From Halobacterium litoreum (lineage in GTDB: Archaea; Halobacteriota; Halobacteria; Halobacteriales; Halobacteriaceae), in the NCBI RefSeq assembly GCF_021233415.1, contig NZ_CP089466.1:930001-994000 (forward strand): a stretch of DNA of 64,000 nt, read 5' to 3'. The stretch's first letter is position 1. Each line of letters begins with the position of its first letter. Of this stretch, positions 7,708 to 15,862 are shown piece after piece. The translations under genes were made by a program, and so were the position numbers. The notes under the pieces are model-generated. The model worked only from the letters and a program-made list of their open reading frames with translations, searched no databases and was not told the DNA's origin.

Positions 7708-9390
7708 TTACGGGCAGAGAACCGAGTGCGGCGTCCACGACCGGTCCTCGGTCGCCAGTTCGAGCCAGTTTCTCGCGTCGTTCAAGCGGAGTTTCAGGCG
7801 CGCCGGCAGGCCGTGTAGCGACCCGTGTCCGGGGAGGAGCACGTCGTCGTAGTCGTGGCGGTCGTACAGTTCGTCGCGGTTCGGGAGCGGGCTCTGGTAG
7901 GGTTCGAGGCCGGGCACGGTCTCGTGGAGGAACTTCGAAATCTGGTTCCGACGGTACGTCGAGTGCGGGCGGTCGGGGGGATTGTGCCGGAGGACGTCGG
8001 CGTCGAACTGCTTGAGCGCCTCGCAGTACGTCTCGTCGTTCCGGTGTTCCGGCGGCGTGCTGAGATGCCAGTCCACGAGGCCGGCGTCGGCGGCGACGAA
8101 CGACTCCACGAAGTTGTCCGCGAGGTGGAGGCGGAACGGCATCGTCGGCTGGTTCTGGATGCCGAACAGCGCGGCGCCGTCGTGAATCGAGTCGTAGCGG
8201 TCGTCGAGTTTCCCGAGTTCTCGGTCTACCGCGTTGCGCACGAACGCCATCGCGTCGTCCGGGACGCGAGAACACTCGGGGACGGCGTCGACGAACTCGG
8301 GGTGGTAGCCGAACTTCGAGGCGACCGTCGCGGCCACGTCGGGGTCGGGTTCGAGGCGCTGTCGCGGGAGGCGGCGACCGAACAACTCGACGGCGTCCAG
8401 CGGCAGGAAATAACCCCTTAGGAACGTGTCGAAGAGGAGGCCGTGGTAGATGGAGTCGGCGCCCATCTCGTCAGTGTGGCCGCCGTGGTGGACGTGCAGG
8501 GACTCCTTGACGCCGAGCCCGAACTGCGTCGTCTCGGGGTCGGTGATGACGTAGCGCTCGTCGGCGACGAGCGTCTCGTGGCGAGCGCCGTACTGGCTCG
8601 CGATGCGTTCGGCGACCCGGACCTCGTCGGCGTCCGGTTCGCCGACGGTGTAACACGTCTCGACGTCGGGGACGCCGGTGAGCGCCGTCCGCGAGTCGTA
8701 GCCCGCGCTCAACAGGAGGCCCGACTCGCCGGGGAGGTTCCCGCGGCGGTCGAAGGCGGCGCGCAGGCGGTCGGCGAGCTCCGCGGCGTAGTCGAACTCG
8801 CGGTGGTCGTAGACGAACCGGTCGAGCGCGCCGACGCCGCCGGGTTCGAGGTAGCCGTCGAAAGGCACGCGGTCGACGCCGCCGAGGACGGTTCGGTCGC
8901 CGAGGACGACGCCGAGCAACACGAACTCGGTGAGCGCGTCGTCGAGGACGGTGCGGTCGTCCTCGGGGAGGGCGCGCGCGACGGCGGCGGGGTCGGTGCC
9001 GAACACGCGACCGGCGGGGGTGTCGGCGTAGAAACACTCCCATGTGCGCGCCTGGTCAGTGGCGACGACCGGCGGGTCGCCGTCCACGACGGCGACGTAC
9101 GAGCCGTTGAGGCCGTCGAACGCGGCGCGGCCGCGGTCGCGGAACGCGCGGGACAGCCACGCGGCGGCGTCGGCGGCGTCGCTGTCGTCGGGCGCGAACG
9201 CCTCGCCCCAGACGACGCACGCGGGCCCGTCGTCGGCGTGGACGCTGGTGCGTCCGTGGTAACCGAGCGCGCTGTCGCGGACGCCCGCGGTGACGCCGGT
9301 CCCGTCGACCACGCGGTCGAAGAACTCGCTCGCGCGGAGGTCGTCGAAGGCGTCCCGGTCGCCGAACACGCCGAACAGTTCCTTGCGCAT
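7708..9390 (-). CDS. Asparagine synthase-like amidotransferase without the catalytic N-terminal Cys
   Basis: 560 aa. The C-terminal half is an ATP-pyrophosphatase of the asparagine synthase family: LLLSAGYDSRTALTG near 226-240 stands for the usual SGG-D-S P-loop, with one Gly replaced by Ala. The N-terminal 200 residues look like a glutaminase fold but begin MRKELFGVFGD, so there is no Cys2 nucleophile and glutamine hydrolysis there is unlikely. It ends 3 bases from the flippase end (convergent) and is 1 base downstream of glmS on the same strand, so it belongs to the glmS unit. A plausible role is forming an amide on a sugar uronate in the glycan, which is inference. Plain asparagine synthesis is less likely given the context. 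Confidence 0.75.
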   Translation of the reverse strand: MRKELFGVFGDRDAFDDLRASEFFDRVVDGTGVTAGVRDSALGYHGRTSVHADDGPACVVWGEAFAPDDSDAADAAAWLSRAFRDRGRAAFDGLNGSYVAVVDGDPPVVATDQARTWECFYADTPAGRVFGTDPAAVARALPEDDRTVLDDALTEFVLLGVVLGDRTVLGGVDRVPFDGYLEPGGVGALDRFVYDHREFDYAAELADRLRAAFDRRGNLPGESGLLLSAGYDSRTALTGVPDVETCYTVGEPDADEVRVAERIASQYGARHETLVADERYVITDPETTQFGLGVKESLHVHHGGHTDEMGADSIYHGLLFDTFLRGYFLPLDAVELFGRRLPRQRLEPDPDVAATVASKFGYHPEFVDAVPECSRVPDDAMAFVRNAVDRELGKLDDRYDSIHDGAALFGIQNQPTMPFRLHLADNFVESFVAADAGLVDWHLSTPPEHRNDETYCEALKQFDADVLRHNPPDRPHSTYRRNQISKFLHETVPGLEPYQSPLPNRDELYDRHDYDDVLLPGHGSLHGLPARLKLRLNDARNWLELATEDRSWTPHSVLCP

Positions 9391-9391
9391 G

Positions 9392-11212
9392 CTACTGGAC
9401 GGTCACGCTCTTCGCGAGGTTGCGGGGCTTGTCGATGGCGCGGTCGAGCAGTTCCGCGGCGTGGTAGGAGAGCAACTGGAGTTGCACCGCGGCGAGGAGG
9501 CTCGCGCACGTCGGGACGGTGTCGGGAATCGGGAGGTGGTCGTCGGCCACGTCCACCGCGGGGTGGCCGTCGGGCGCGACGGCGACGACGGGCGCGCCCC
9601 GCGACTGGACTTCCTCGACGTTCGTGAGCGTCTGCTCGTCGCCGTCACCGGTGAAGATGGCGAAGACGGGCGTGTCGGGCGTGACGAGCGCGAGCGGGCC
9701 GTGTTTGAGTTCGCCGGCGGCGAACCCCTCGGCGTGCTCGTACGTTATCTCCTTGAACTTCAGCGCGCCCTCCAGGGCGACCGAGTGGGCGGCGCCGCGC
9801 CCGATGAAGAAGTACGCGTCGCTGCCGCGGTAGCGGTTCGCGATTGCGCGCGCGGCGTCGCCGGTCGTCACGTCCCGGACGTCCCCGGGGAGCGCGTCGA
9901 GGCCGTCGAGAATGCCCGCGTCGCCGGGCGCGTCGGCGCCGACGTCGGCCGCGATGCGCCGCGAGAGCAGGCTGAGCGTGGCGACCTGCGAGGTGAACGT
10001 CTTGGTGGCGGCGACGCCGATTTCGGGGCCGGCGCGGATGAACAAGGCGTCGTCGCACTCCCGGGCCGCCGTCGAACCCACGACGTTCGTCACCGCGAGC
10101 GTCTGCGCGCCGGCATCGGCGGCCGCCCGGACGGCGCCGAGCGTGTCCGCGGTCTCGCCGCTCTGAGTCACCGCGACGGCGAGCGTGTCGTCGGCCGACT
10201 CGGGGAGCGAGAACTCGCTCGCGAGTTCGGCGTGCGCGGGAATACCGGCCTGTCGGAGCAACCGAGCGCCGGCGAGCGAGGCGTGGTACGACGTCCCGCA
10301 GGCGACGAGTCGCACCTGCTCGACGTCCGCGAACGCGCCGTCCGGGAGCGACTCGAAGGCCACGCCGCCGTCGCCGGGGTTCACGCGACCGCTGAGCGTG
10401 TCGGTCAGCGCGTCCGGCTGAGAGTGAATCTCCTTGAGCATGTAGTGATCGTAGCCGCCCTTCCCGGCGTCCTCCGAGGACCACTCGACGCGCTCCACGT
10501 CGCGCTCGACGGGCTCGCCTCGCTGGTCGGTGAGTTCGAGGCCGTCCGGCGCGACGACCGCCACGTCGCCGTCTTCGAGGTACATCACGCGGTCGGTCCA
10601 GTCGAGGAACGCGGGCACGTCGCTCCCGAGGAAGTAGGCGTCCTCGCCGACGCCGAGGACGAGCGGCGACCCCTCGCGGGCCGCGAACACGGCGTCGACG
10701 CCGTCGACGAGGACTGCGAGCGCGAAACTGCCTTCGAGGTCGCGGAGCGTCGCGCGGAACGCGTCGGCCACCTCGCTCACCGAGTCGGCGTCGCGCCCGT
10801 CGAGGTGCTGTTCGAGGAGATGGGGGACGACCTCGGTGTCGGTGTCGCTCGTGAACTCACACCCCGTCGCTTCGAGGCGGTCCCGGAGTTCCGCGTGGTT
10901 CTCGATGACGCCGTTGTGGACGACCGCGACCTCGTCGGTCTCGCTCGTGTGCGGGTGAGCGTTCTGGTCCGTCGGCGGGCCGTGAGTGCTCCAGCGCGTG
11001 TGGCCGACGCCGACGTTCCCGGTCGGCTGGTCGTGGCGGAGCGTCGCTTCGAGGTCGGAGACGTCGCCGGACTGCTTGCGCACCGCGAGGCCGGTGCCGT
11101 TCTGGACGGCGACGCCCGCGGAGTCGTAGCCCCGGTACTCCAGGTTCTCCAACCCCGTCACGAGCGCGTCCACGGCGTCGCCGTACCCGACGCGGCCGAT
11201 GATGCCACACAT
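9392..11212 (-). CDS. glmS: Glutamine-fructose-6-phosphate aminotransferase (isomerizing)
   Basis: 606 aa, full length. The start is fixed at 11212 because processing of MCGIIGRVGYG exposes Cys as the N-terminal glutaminase nucleophile; an upstream in-frame ATG at 11284 would destroy this. The glutaminase domain (1 to about 220) shows HTRWSTHG and HNGVIENH. Two SIS sugar-phosphate isomerase domains follow (about 280-420 and 450-590) with CGTSYHA, SQSGETADT and ELKHGPLALV. The protein ends KSVTVQ, the usual tail. It makes glucosamine-6-phosphate, the entry to UDP-GlcNAc, and so feeds glmM and the GlmU-like enzyme. It is transcribed from the shared promoter at 11346-11363 with a long leader that contains a 25-codon ORF. 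Confidence 0.95.
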   Translation of the reverse strand: MCGIIGRVGYGDAVDALVTGLENLEYRGYDSAGVAVQNGTGLAVRKQSGDVSDLEATLRHDQPTGNVGVGHTRWSTHGPPTDQNAHPHTSETDEVAVVHNGVIENHAELRDRLEATGCEFTSDTDTEVVPHLLEQHLDGRDADSVSEVADAFRATLRDLEGSFALAVLVDGVDAVFAAREGSPLVLGVGEDAYFLGSDVPAFLDWTDRVMYLEDGDVAVVAPDGLELTDQRGEPVERDVERVEWSSEDAGKGGYDHYMLKEIHSQPDALTDTLSGRVNPGDGGVAFESLPDGAFADVEQVRLVACGTSYHASLAGARLLRQAGIPAHAELASEFSLPESADDTLAVAVTQSGETADTLGAVRAAADAGAQTLAVTNVVGSTAARECDDALFIRAGPEIGVAATKTFTSQVATLSLLSRRIAADVGADAPGDAGILDGLDALPGDVRDVTTGDAARAIANRYRGSDAYFFIGRGAAHSVALEGALKFKEITYEHAEGFAAGELKHGPLALVTPDTPVFAIFTGDGDEQTLTNVEEVQSRGAPVVAVAPDGHPAVDVADDHLPIPDTVPTCASLLAAVQLQLLSYHAAELLDRAIDKPRNLAKSVTVQ

Positions 11213-11289
11213 CAGCGACACACCCCCGAGTCGACGAGTCGGTGAGAGCGAGCGATGCGTGCAGCGATTGGTGGACTGGAACACGTCAT
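11212..11289 (-). CDS. 25-codon leader ORF coupled to glmS
   Basis: ATG at 11289 is the first ATG after the predicted transcription start of the glmS promoter. The ORF encodes MTCSSPPIAARIARSHRLVD plus five residues and its TGA overlaps the glmS ATG (TGATG). It may couple translation of glmS. It has no recognisable domain and could be a chance ORF. Confidence 0.35.
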   Translation of the reverse strand: MTCSSPPIAARIARSHRLVDSGVCR

Positions 11290-11345
11290 AGTTGTGTCGC
11301 GGCGGAGTGCCGCGGATACCAGTCGATGACGCCGTTCCCCCATTG

Positions 11346-11363
11346 CTATACGTCGAGTAAGCC
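11346..11363 (-). promoter_or_regulatory. Shared promoter motif, glmS
   Basis: Minus strand GGCTTACTCGACGTATAG. The CTTA to TATAG spacing is 11 as in the other copies. TATA lies 61 bases from the leader ORF ATG and 138 bases from the glmS ATG. Confidence 0.6.
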
Positions 11364-11429
11364 GCCGGCTTCCGGCGTTGCTCGCTGTTTCACGCCTGCA
11401 ACAGTCGGGTGTGTCGGCCGGCGCCGCGT

Positions 11430-12959
11430 TCAGTCGTCTTCGAGGGGCGACTTCGTGCCCGGCGGCTCCTCGCCGGGCAGCGAGATGATGTTCTCCCGGC
11501 CGACGTTGATCTTCGTCACCTGTTCGTCGCCCTCCATCTTGGAGAGCAACCGACTCACCTTCGACTTCGACCACCCGGTCTCGTTGACGATGGCCTGCTG
11601 GCGGAGGTAGCCGCCCGCGTCGTCGAGCAGGCGCCGGATTCGGTCCTCGTCGGTGAGGAACGCCTCCGGGCTCTGCGCGTCGAAGCCGTCGGTGGACGCG
11701 CCCGCCGGCGCGGCAGACGCCATCGCGTCCCGTGGCTCCGTCGTCGCGTCATCGCCGTCGGTCCCCTCGGGAACGGTGACCGCTGGCACGGCCACGTCGC
11801 GGTCGAAGTACGTGCGCGTCTCCAGAGACACCTGCGCGCCGGTGACGTACATCCAGGTGCCCGCGGCACCCGCGACGACGAGGAAGAGCGCCGGGAGCGC
11901 CGGCGACAGCGGGTCGTTCGGGTCGCTGCCGATGGCCACTTCCGTGCCGTCGCTGAGCAGGTCGCCGTCGGCGTCGGCGTTCGCGCGCAGCGGGTTCGTG
12001 CCGAGTTCGACCTCTCGGCCGTCGTTCAGGCCGTCGCCGTCGGTGTCCGGGCTCGAAGGGTCGGTCTCGTACGTCTCGACTTCGGCGCCGTCCCAGAGGC
12101 CGTCGTCGTCGCTGTCGGGATTGGTCGGGCTGGTGGCGTACTCGTTGACCTCCTCGCCGTCCAGCAGTCCGTCGTCGTCGCTGTCGGCCGCGTTGGGGTT
12201 CGTGTCGTGGTCGTTGACCTCGGCGCCGTCCGTGAGACCGTCGCCGTCGGTGTCCGGGTCGTTCGGGTCGGTGTTCCGCGTGACCTCCTGTGCGTCGGGG
12301 AGGCCGTCGCCGTCACTGTCCTTCGACAGCGGGTCGGTGTCGTAACTCCGCACCTCTTCGTCGTCCCAGAGCCCGTCACCGTCCGTGTCCTTCCGGGTGA
12401 TGTCGGTGCCGAGTTCGGCTTCGCGGGCGTTCGACAGGTCGTCCCCGTCGAGGTTCCCCTCCTTCGTGACGACGTGGATGGTCGTCGACGCGGTGCCGAT
12501 GTCGCCGCCGTTGAAGCTCTTCGCGAAGCGGACGACGAGTGGCTGTTCGGCCGCCGACTCGTTGGTCGGCGTGTTCGGCCACGATGACACCGTGAGAGTG
12601 ACGTCCTGCGTCGTGTTCCCGGCGATTCGCGGGTTCGTGCAGACGAGTTCGCGTTCGCCCTCGGCCGCCGACGGCAGGTCGACGCAGACCTCGTAGTTCT
12701 GCGTCGACGTGTTCTCGGTCTGGACGGTCGCGGTGACGTCCGTCGCTTCGCCTCGCCAGACGTACGTGCCGTCGTCGTGTGGGTTCTCGTAGACCCCCGC
12801 GCCGGAGAGCGTGACGTTGCTCACGCTCGCGTTCTGGGCGGCGAGGGTGGTGTCGGCCGACGCGCCGGTGGCGCCGGAACTGGCGACGACCGGCGCGGCG
12901 AACGCCGCTGGCGCGCACAGCGAACACACGAGGAGTACGGCGACGATTCTAGCGGTCAT
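11430..12959 (-). CDS. Membrane-spanning calcium-repeat protein with cytoplasmic winged helix
   Basis: 509 aa. An N-terminal Sec-type signal (IVAVLLVCSLCAPAAFA) is followed by a beta-rich ectodomain with N-glycosylation sequons. From about 165 to 345 come about seven thrombospondin type-3 repeats of the form D-D-DGD-GL-D-E, each a calcium-binding loop. One hydrophobic segment (LSPALPALFLVVAGAAGTWM) spans the membrane near 350-370. The C-terminal 80 residues form a winged helix (RRLLDDAGGYLRQQAIVNET, then GWSKSKVSRLLSKMEGDEQV). Outside calcium-binding domain plus inside DNA-binding domain suggests a one-component transmembrane regulator. This is a reading of domain order, not a known named family. 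It lies downstream of the DUF7344-type gene on the same strand. Confidence 0.8.
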   Translation of the reverse strand: MTARIVAVLLVCSLCAPAAFAAPVVASSGATGASADTTLAAQNASVSNVTLSGAGVYENPHDDGTYVWRGEATDVTATVQTENTSTQNYEVCVDLPSAAEGERELVCTNPRIAGNTTQDVTLTVSSWPNTPTNESAAEQPLVVRFAKSFNGGDIGTASTTIHVVTKEGNLDGDDLSNAREAELGTDITRKDTDGDGLWDDEEVRSYDTDPLSKDSDGDGLPDAQEVTRNTDPNDPDTDGDGLTDGAEVNDHDTNPNAADSDDDGLLDGEEVNEYATSPTNPDSDDDGLWDGAEVETYETDPSSPDTDGDGLNDGREVELGTNPLRANADADGDLLSDGTEVAIGSDPNDPLSPALPALFLVVAGAAGTWMYVTGAQVSLETRTYFDRDVAVPAVTVPEGTDGDDATTEPRDAMASAAPAGASTDGFDAQSPEAFLTDEDRIRRLLDDAGGYLRQQAIVNETGWSKSKVSRLLSKMEGDEQVTKINVGRENIISLPGEEPPGTKSPLEDD

Positions 12960-13015
12960 TTTGCGTCGTGCGTGCGCACGAGGACATCCTTGTGCGCTTC
13001 GTAGTTTTCTCTCAT
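12956..13015 (-). CDS. 19-codon leader ORF before the calcium-repeat regulator
   Basis: It encodes MRENYEAHKDVLVRTHDAK and its TGA overlaps the ATG of the next gene (ATGA). An AT-rich TATA-like element (TAATTTAC, minus strand near 13043-13050) could give a near-leaderless start here. A second TATAG at 13023-13027 would start transcription downstream of this ATG, so expression is uncertain. Confidence 0.3.
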   Translation of the reverse strand: MRENYEAHKDVLVRTHDAK

Positions 13016-13128
13016 GCTATCGCTATAGGCCTTTTGCTTCAGTAAATTACGAGTAGAAATGAATTGCCTCGGACAGGTCGGACGACTGCCAGAGCGCCGC
13101 CTCGCGGAACCGGCCGAACTGCTGGTCC

Positions 13129-13713
13129 TCAGTCGCTCTCGCCGTCTGCGGCCGCCTGGAGGAGCGCGACAAGTGCGACGGCTGCCAGGACGACGCCGCC
13201 CGCCACCGCACCCGGCACGGCCGCCAACACCGACGCGTTCGTCAGCGAGCCGGCCAGCAGCACCGACCCGAGGCCCGCCGTCCCGAGGTAGTACCGCGGC
13301 CACGCCGTCTCCGCCTCCTCGAACTCCTCGCCCACCGCGTCCGGCAGGTAGTCGTCGAGTTGGTCCGCGCCGTCGAGTCGCGTGACGACGCCGCGGCTCT
13401 GCTGGTAGTCGATGATGCCCTCGTCGGCGAGCTTCGGCAGGTGGTTCTGGTACAGCGGGATGTACACGCGCTGGCGCTGCTTCGAGGACAGCAATTCGAC
13501 CGTCGTGTCGTGTTCCCACGCGGCGACCTGTTCGGCGAGGTCGCGCATCTTCACCGTGTCCGAATCCGCCAACTGGAGGTAACGGAGCGCGTACCGGCGG
13601 CGTTGGTTCTGGAGCAGGTGGAACACGTCGTCCGCGTCCAAGGCGCCGTCCGTCTCTTCTCCGGACTCCACGGGAGCCGTCGGCGCGGTCTGTGGCTGGT
13701 CGTCTGTGAGCAT
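13129..13713 (-). CDS. DUF7344-type winged-helix protein with two membrane segments
   Basis: 194 aa. After an acidic N-terminus, residues 27 to about 125 form a winged helix of the haloarchaeal DUF7344 type: LDADDVFHLLQNQRRRYALRYL (quoted as LDADDVFHLLQ and NQRRRYALRYL), VKMRDLAEQVAAWEHD, HLPKLADEGIIDYQQSRG. Two hydrophobic segments follow at about 140-160 and 162-185. It should be a membrane-anchored DNA-binding protein. A near-leaderless promoter is visible: TTTAATA on the minus strand at 13740-13746, 33 bases before the ATG. A similar shorter protein is encoded at the other end of the locus (30915-31394). Ligand and targets are unknown. Confidence 0.75.
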   Translation of the reverse strand: MLTDDQPQTAPTAPVESGEETDGALDADDVFHLLQNQRRRYALRYLQLADSDTVKMRDLAEQVAAWEHDTTVELLSSKQRQRVYIPLYQNHLPKLADEGIIDYQQSRGVVTRLDGADQLDDYLPDAVGEEFEEAETAWPRYYLGTAGLGSVLLAGSLTNASVLAAVPGAVAGGVVLAAVALVALLQAAADGESD

Positions 13714-13774
13714 CGTGAGCCGGCATTTCCAGGGACACGTATTAAACCCGGAAACCCGTCGTGAGCCGTTGTAA

Positions 13775-13854
13775 CCGTTGCATATCGTTTCGAGTGGATT
13801 TGTCGACCGCTAAGCCCCGGCGGACCGGCCGGGAGACCGTTGCAGACCGTTTCG
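13775..13854. repeat. Pair of 18-bp direct repeats in the intergenic region
   Basis: CCGTTGCATATCGTTTCG (13775-13792) and CCGTTGCAGACCGTTTCG (13837-13854) match at 16 of 18 bases, 62 bp apart. They lie upstream of the DUF7344-type gene and could be operator sites; function is unknown. Confidence 0.5.
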
Positions 13855-13881
13855 CTTTAAGTCAATCGTGGTAAGTCACCA

Positions 13882-15834
13882 CTACCCGGGCCGCCGACAC
13901 GCCGTCACCTCGCCGTTCGCGTAGACGGTGTCGGCCGTCGGCGGACAGACCGCGCGCTCCGAGAGATACCGGACGTCCGCGCCGCCCGCCTCGAACGCGA
14001 CGTACGCGCCGTCCGTCGCGGCGTACTCCCGGTAGACGAACGTCCCGGAGCCGGTGACGGAGCCGTTCGCCACCGTGATGGGCGTCACCGAGTGGGCGTC
14101 CGTCCGGTCGAACACCGTCTGGTAGGGGTGGTCGGCGTGGAACTCGGTGCCCGTCGGCTCCACGTCTCCGAGCGTGTCGACGGCCGCGAGTTCGGCGTCC
14201 GTGTACGCGTACCGCACTCGCTCGCTCGAAATCACGGGGTTGTCCAGCGTGGCTTCGCTCGACGCCACCATCGCAGCGGGCGTCGCGACGGCGAACACCA
14301 CGAGCACGACGGCCGCGACGCCAGGCCGGACGTTTCGGGCGACGTGCCCGAGGCCGACGACGCCGAGCAGCGCGAGCGGCGCGTACAGGTAGGCTATCCA
14401 GCGTCCCGGCACGAAGTTCCGGATGCCGAACAGCGGCAGGCCGAGCACGAACACGAGCATCACCGCGACCACGCCGACGTAGGTGTACGTCGTCTGGGTC
14501 GCCCACTTCCGGTGGAGGGCGACGAGCGACCCGAGCGTCGCCGCGAACAGCAACAACAGGAACCCGACCGTATCGAGGTAGAGTGCGAGTTCCGCGAGCC
14601 GTGGCGACCCCGCGCTCGCGGCGGCGCTCCCGCCCCCCGCCGCGGCCGACTCCCCGGACGGCCCCGCGAGGTTCAGGAAGCCCGCGGACTCGACGAGCGT
14701 CGACCGCAGGTAGTTGAGGACGGTTTCGAGGAAGGTGTCGCCCTTGTACGGCGTCATCGACCACGCGAACGTGGAGAGCCCGAGGTCGAACGCGAGCAGG
14801 CCCGCGAGGTTCACGGGTTCGGTGCCGCCGAACGACAGCGGGTCGCGGTCGGCGTCGTTCCGGAACACGTCGAAGCGCAAGAGGAGTTGGGCGAGCAGGC
14901 CGACGCCGAGCACCACCAGCACGATGAACGACGAAATCTGGTGGGTGAGCACGACGCCGAACACGAACACGACGAGCAACAGCACGTCCCGGAAGCCGTG
15001 GTCGGTGTGGAGCAGGCGGGTGAGCGTGTACGCGATGGCGAGGAAGAACAGCAGCCCGAGGCTCGTCGGGATGACGTGGATTCCCCAGCGGATGCTGTGG
15101 TCGGCGACCGCGTACAGCGCGGCGGCGGCGAGCGCCCAGCGAACGGGCACGAGCAGGCGGCCGGTGGCGTACAGGAAACAGACCGACAGCGGCATCGCGG
15201 CGCCGACGGTGAGGTAGATGCCGTCCCGGACGCTCACGCCGAACAGGTCGGTGGCGGTGACCGCGAGCAGGTGGAACAGCGGCGACGCGTAGTACTTGCT
15301 CTCGGCGATGGGCGCGAGCGACCCGGCGTCGTGAATCATGCGCGCGTACCGCAGGTGCGACCAGCCGTCGACGCCGATGACGCCGGGCGCGGTGACGAGC
15401 GCGGCGTACCGGAGGACGGCGGCGTACGCGACGATTTGCGCGAGCACGAGGCCGGGTTTCAGGTCGCGGTCCGCGGCGAACACGGACTGCGCGAGGAGGC
15501 CGGTGCCGACGACGGCGCCGAGCGCGTAGAACGCCAGCGTCCGGTGGCCGGCGAGCACCGCGAGCGCCACCATCGCGGCGAGCCCGGCGAACGTCGCGCC
15601 GGGCGCGAGCCGGGTCACCGCGGTCGGGAGCCGCGGGAAGGACCCGGCGTCGTTCCGCCAGCGCACGCTCGCGAGGTAGAGCGCAGCCGCCACGCCGAGC
15701 ACGACCGGGAGCGTGACGATGTATATCTGGTCGGAGAGCAGGCGGAGCGGCGCGAGCGCGACGGCGAGGAGCAACGCGAGCGCCGCCGCGACCACGTCGA
15801 AGCGCGCGTTCGCGACGCGACTGCGGACGGTCAC
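13882..15834 (-). CDS. Polytopic membrane protein, GT-C-like glycosyltransferase or polymerase
   Basis: 650 aa from GTG at 15834, 28 bases after the GT4 stop; an upstream in-frame ATG would run back into the GT4 gene. About 12-13 hydrophobic segments cover residues 8-555, followed by an extracytoplasmic C-terminal domain of about 100 residues ending NGEVTACRRPG. The first large outer loop has GVDGWSHLRYARMIHDAG and SKYYASPLFHLL, with the acidic residue placement seen in the first outer loop of GT-C enzymes (PMT/STT3-like). A role as lipid-linked sugar transferase or glycan polymerase at the outer face fits. It is the last gene of the acetyltransferase-dehydrogenase-glycosyltransferase operon. 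Family assignment is by topology and loop pattern only. Confidence 0.7.
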   Translation of the reverse strand: MTVRSRVANARFDVVAAALALLLAVALAPLRLLSDQIYIVTLPVVLGVAAALYLASVRWRNDAGSFPRLPTAVTRLAPGATFAGLAAMVALAVLAGHRTLAFYALGAVVGTGLLAQSVFAADRDLKPGLVLAQIVAYAAVLRYAALVTAPGVIGVDGWSHLRYARMIHDAGSLAPIAESKYYASPLFHLLAVTATDLFGVSVRDGIYLTVGAAMPLSVCFLYATGRLLVPVRWALAAAALYAVADHSIRWGIHVIPTSLGLLFFLAIAYTLTRLLHTDHGFRDVLLLVVFVFGVVLTHQISSFIVLVVLGVGLLAQLLLRFDVFRNDADRDPLSFGGTEPVNLAGLLAFDLGLSTFAWSMTPYKGDTFLETVLNYLRSTLVESAGFLNLAGPSGESAAAGGGSAAASAGSPRLAELALYLDTVGFLLLLFAATLGSLVALHRKWATQTTYTYVGVVAVMLVFVLGLPLFGIRNFVPGRWIAYLYAPLALLGVVGLGHVARNVRPGVAAVVLVVFAVATPAAMVASSEATLDNPVISSERVRYAYTDAELAAVDTLGDVEPTGTEFHADHPYQTVFDRTDAHSVTPITVANGSVTGSGTFVYREYAATDGAYVAFEAGGADVRYLSERAVCPPTADTVYANGEVTACRRPG

Positions 15835-15862
15835 GCGTCTCCTCCGCGGCGTTCGGCGCGCG

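Noticed and set aside
5048-8275. Arg-rich 1,000-codon minus-strand frame
   Set aside because: GC-rich shadow of the glmU-like and flippase genes; no domain, and composition is typical of antisense haloarchaeal frames.
11970-12400. CRISPR-like regular repeats
   Set aside because: The periodicity of about 65-80 bp comes from the thrombospondin type-3 calcium repeats in the coding sequence; there are no identical repeats with unique spacers.
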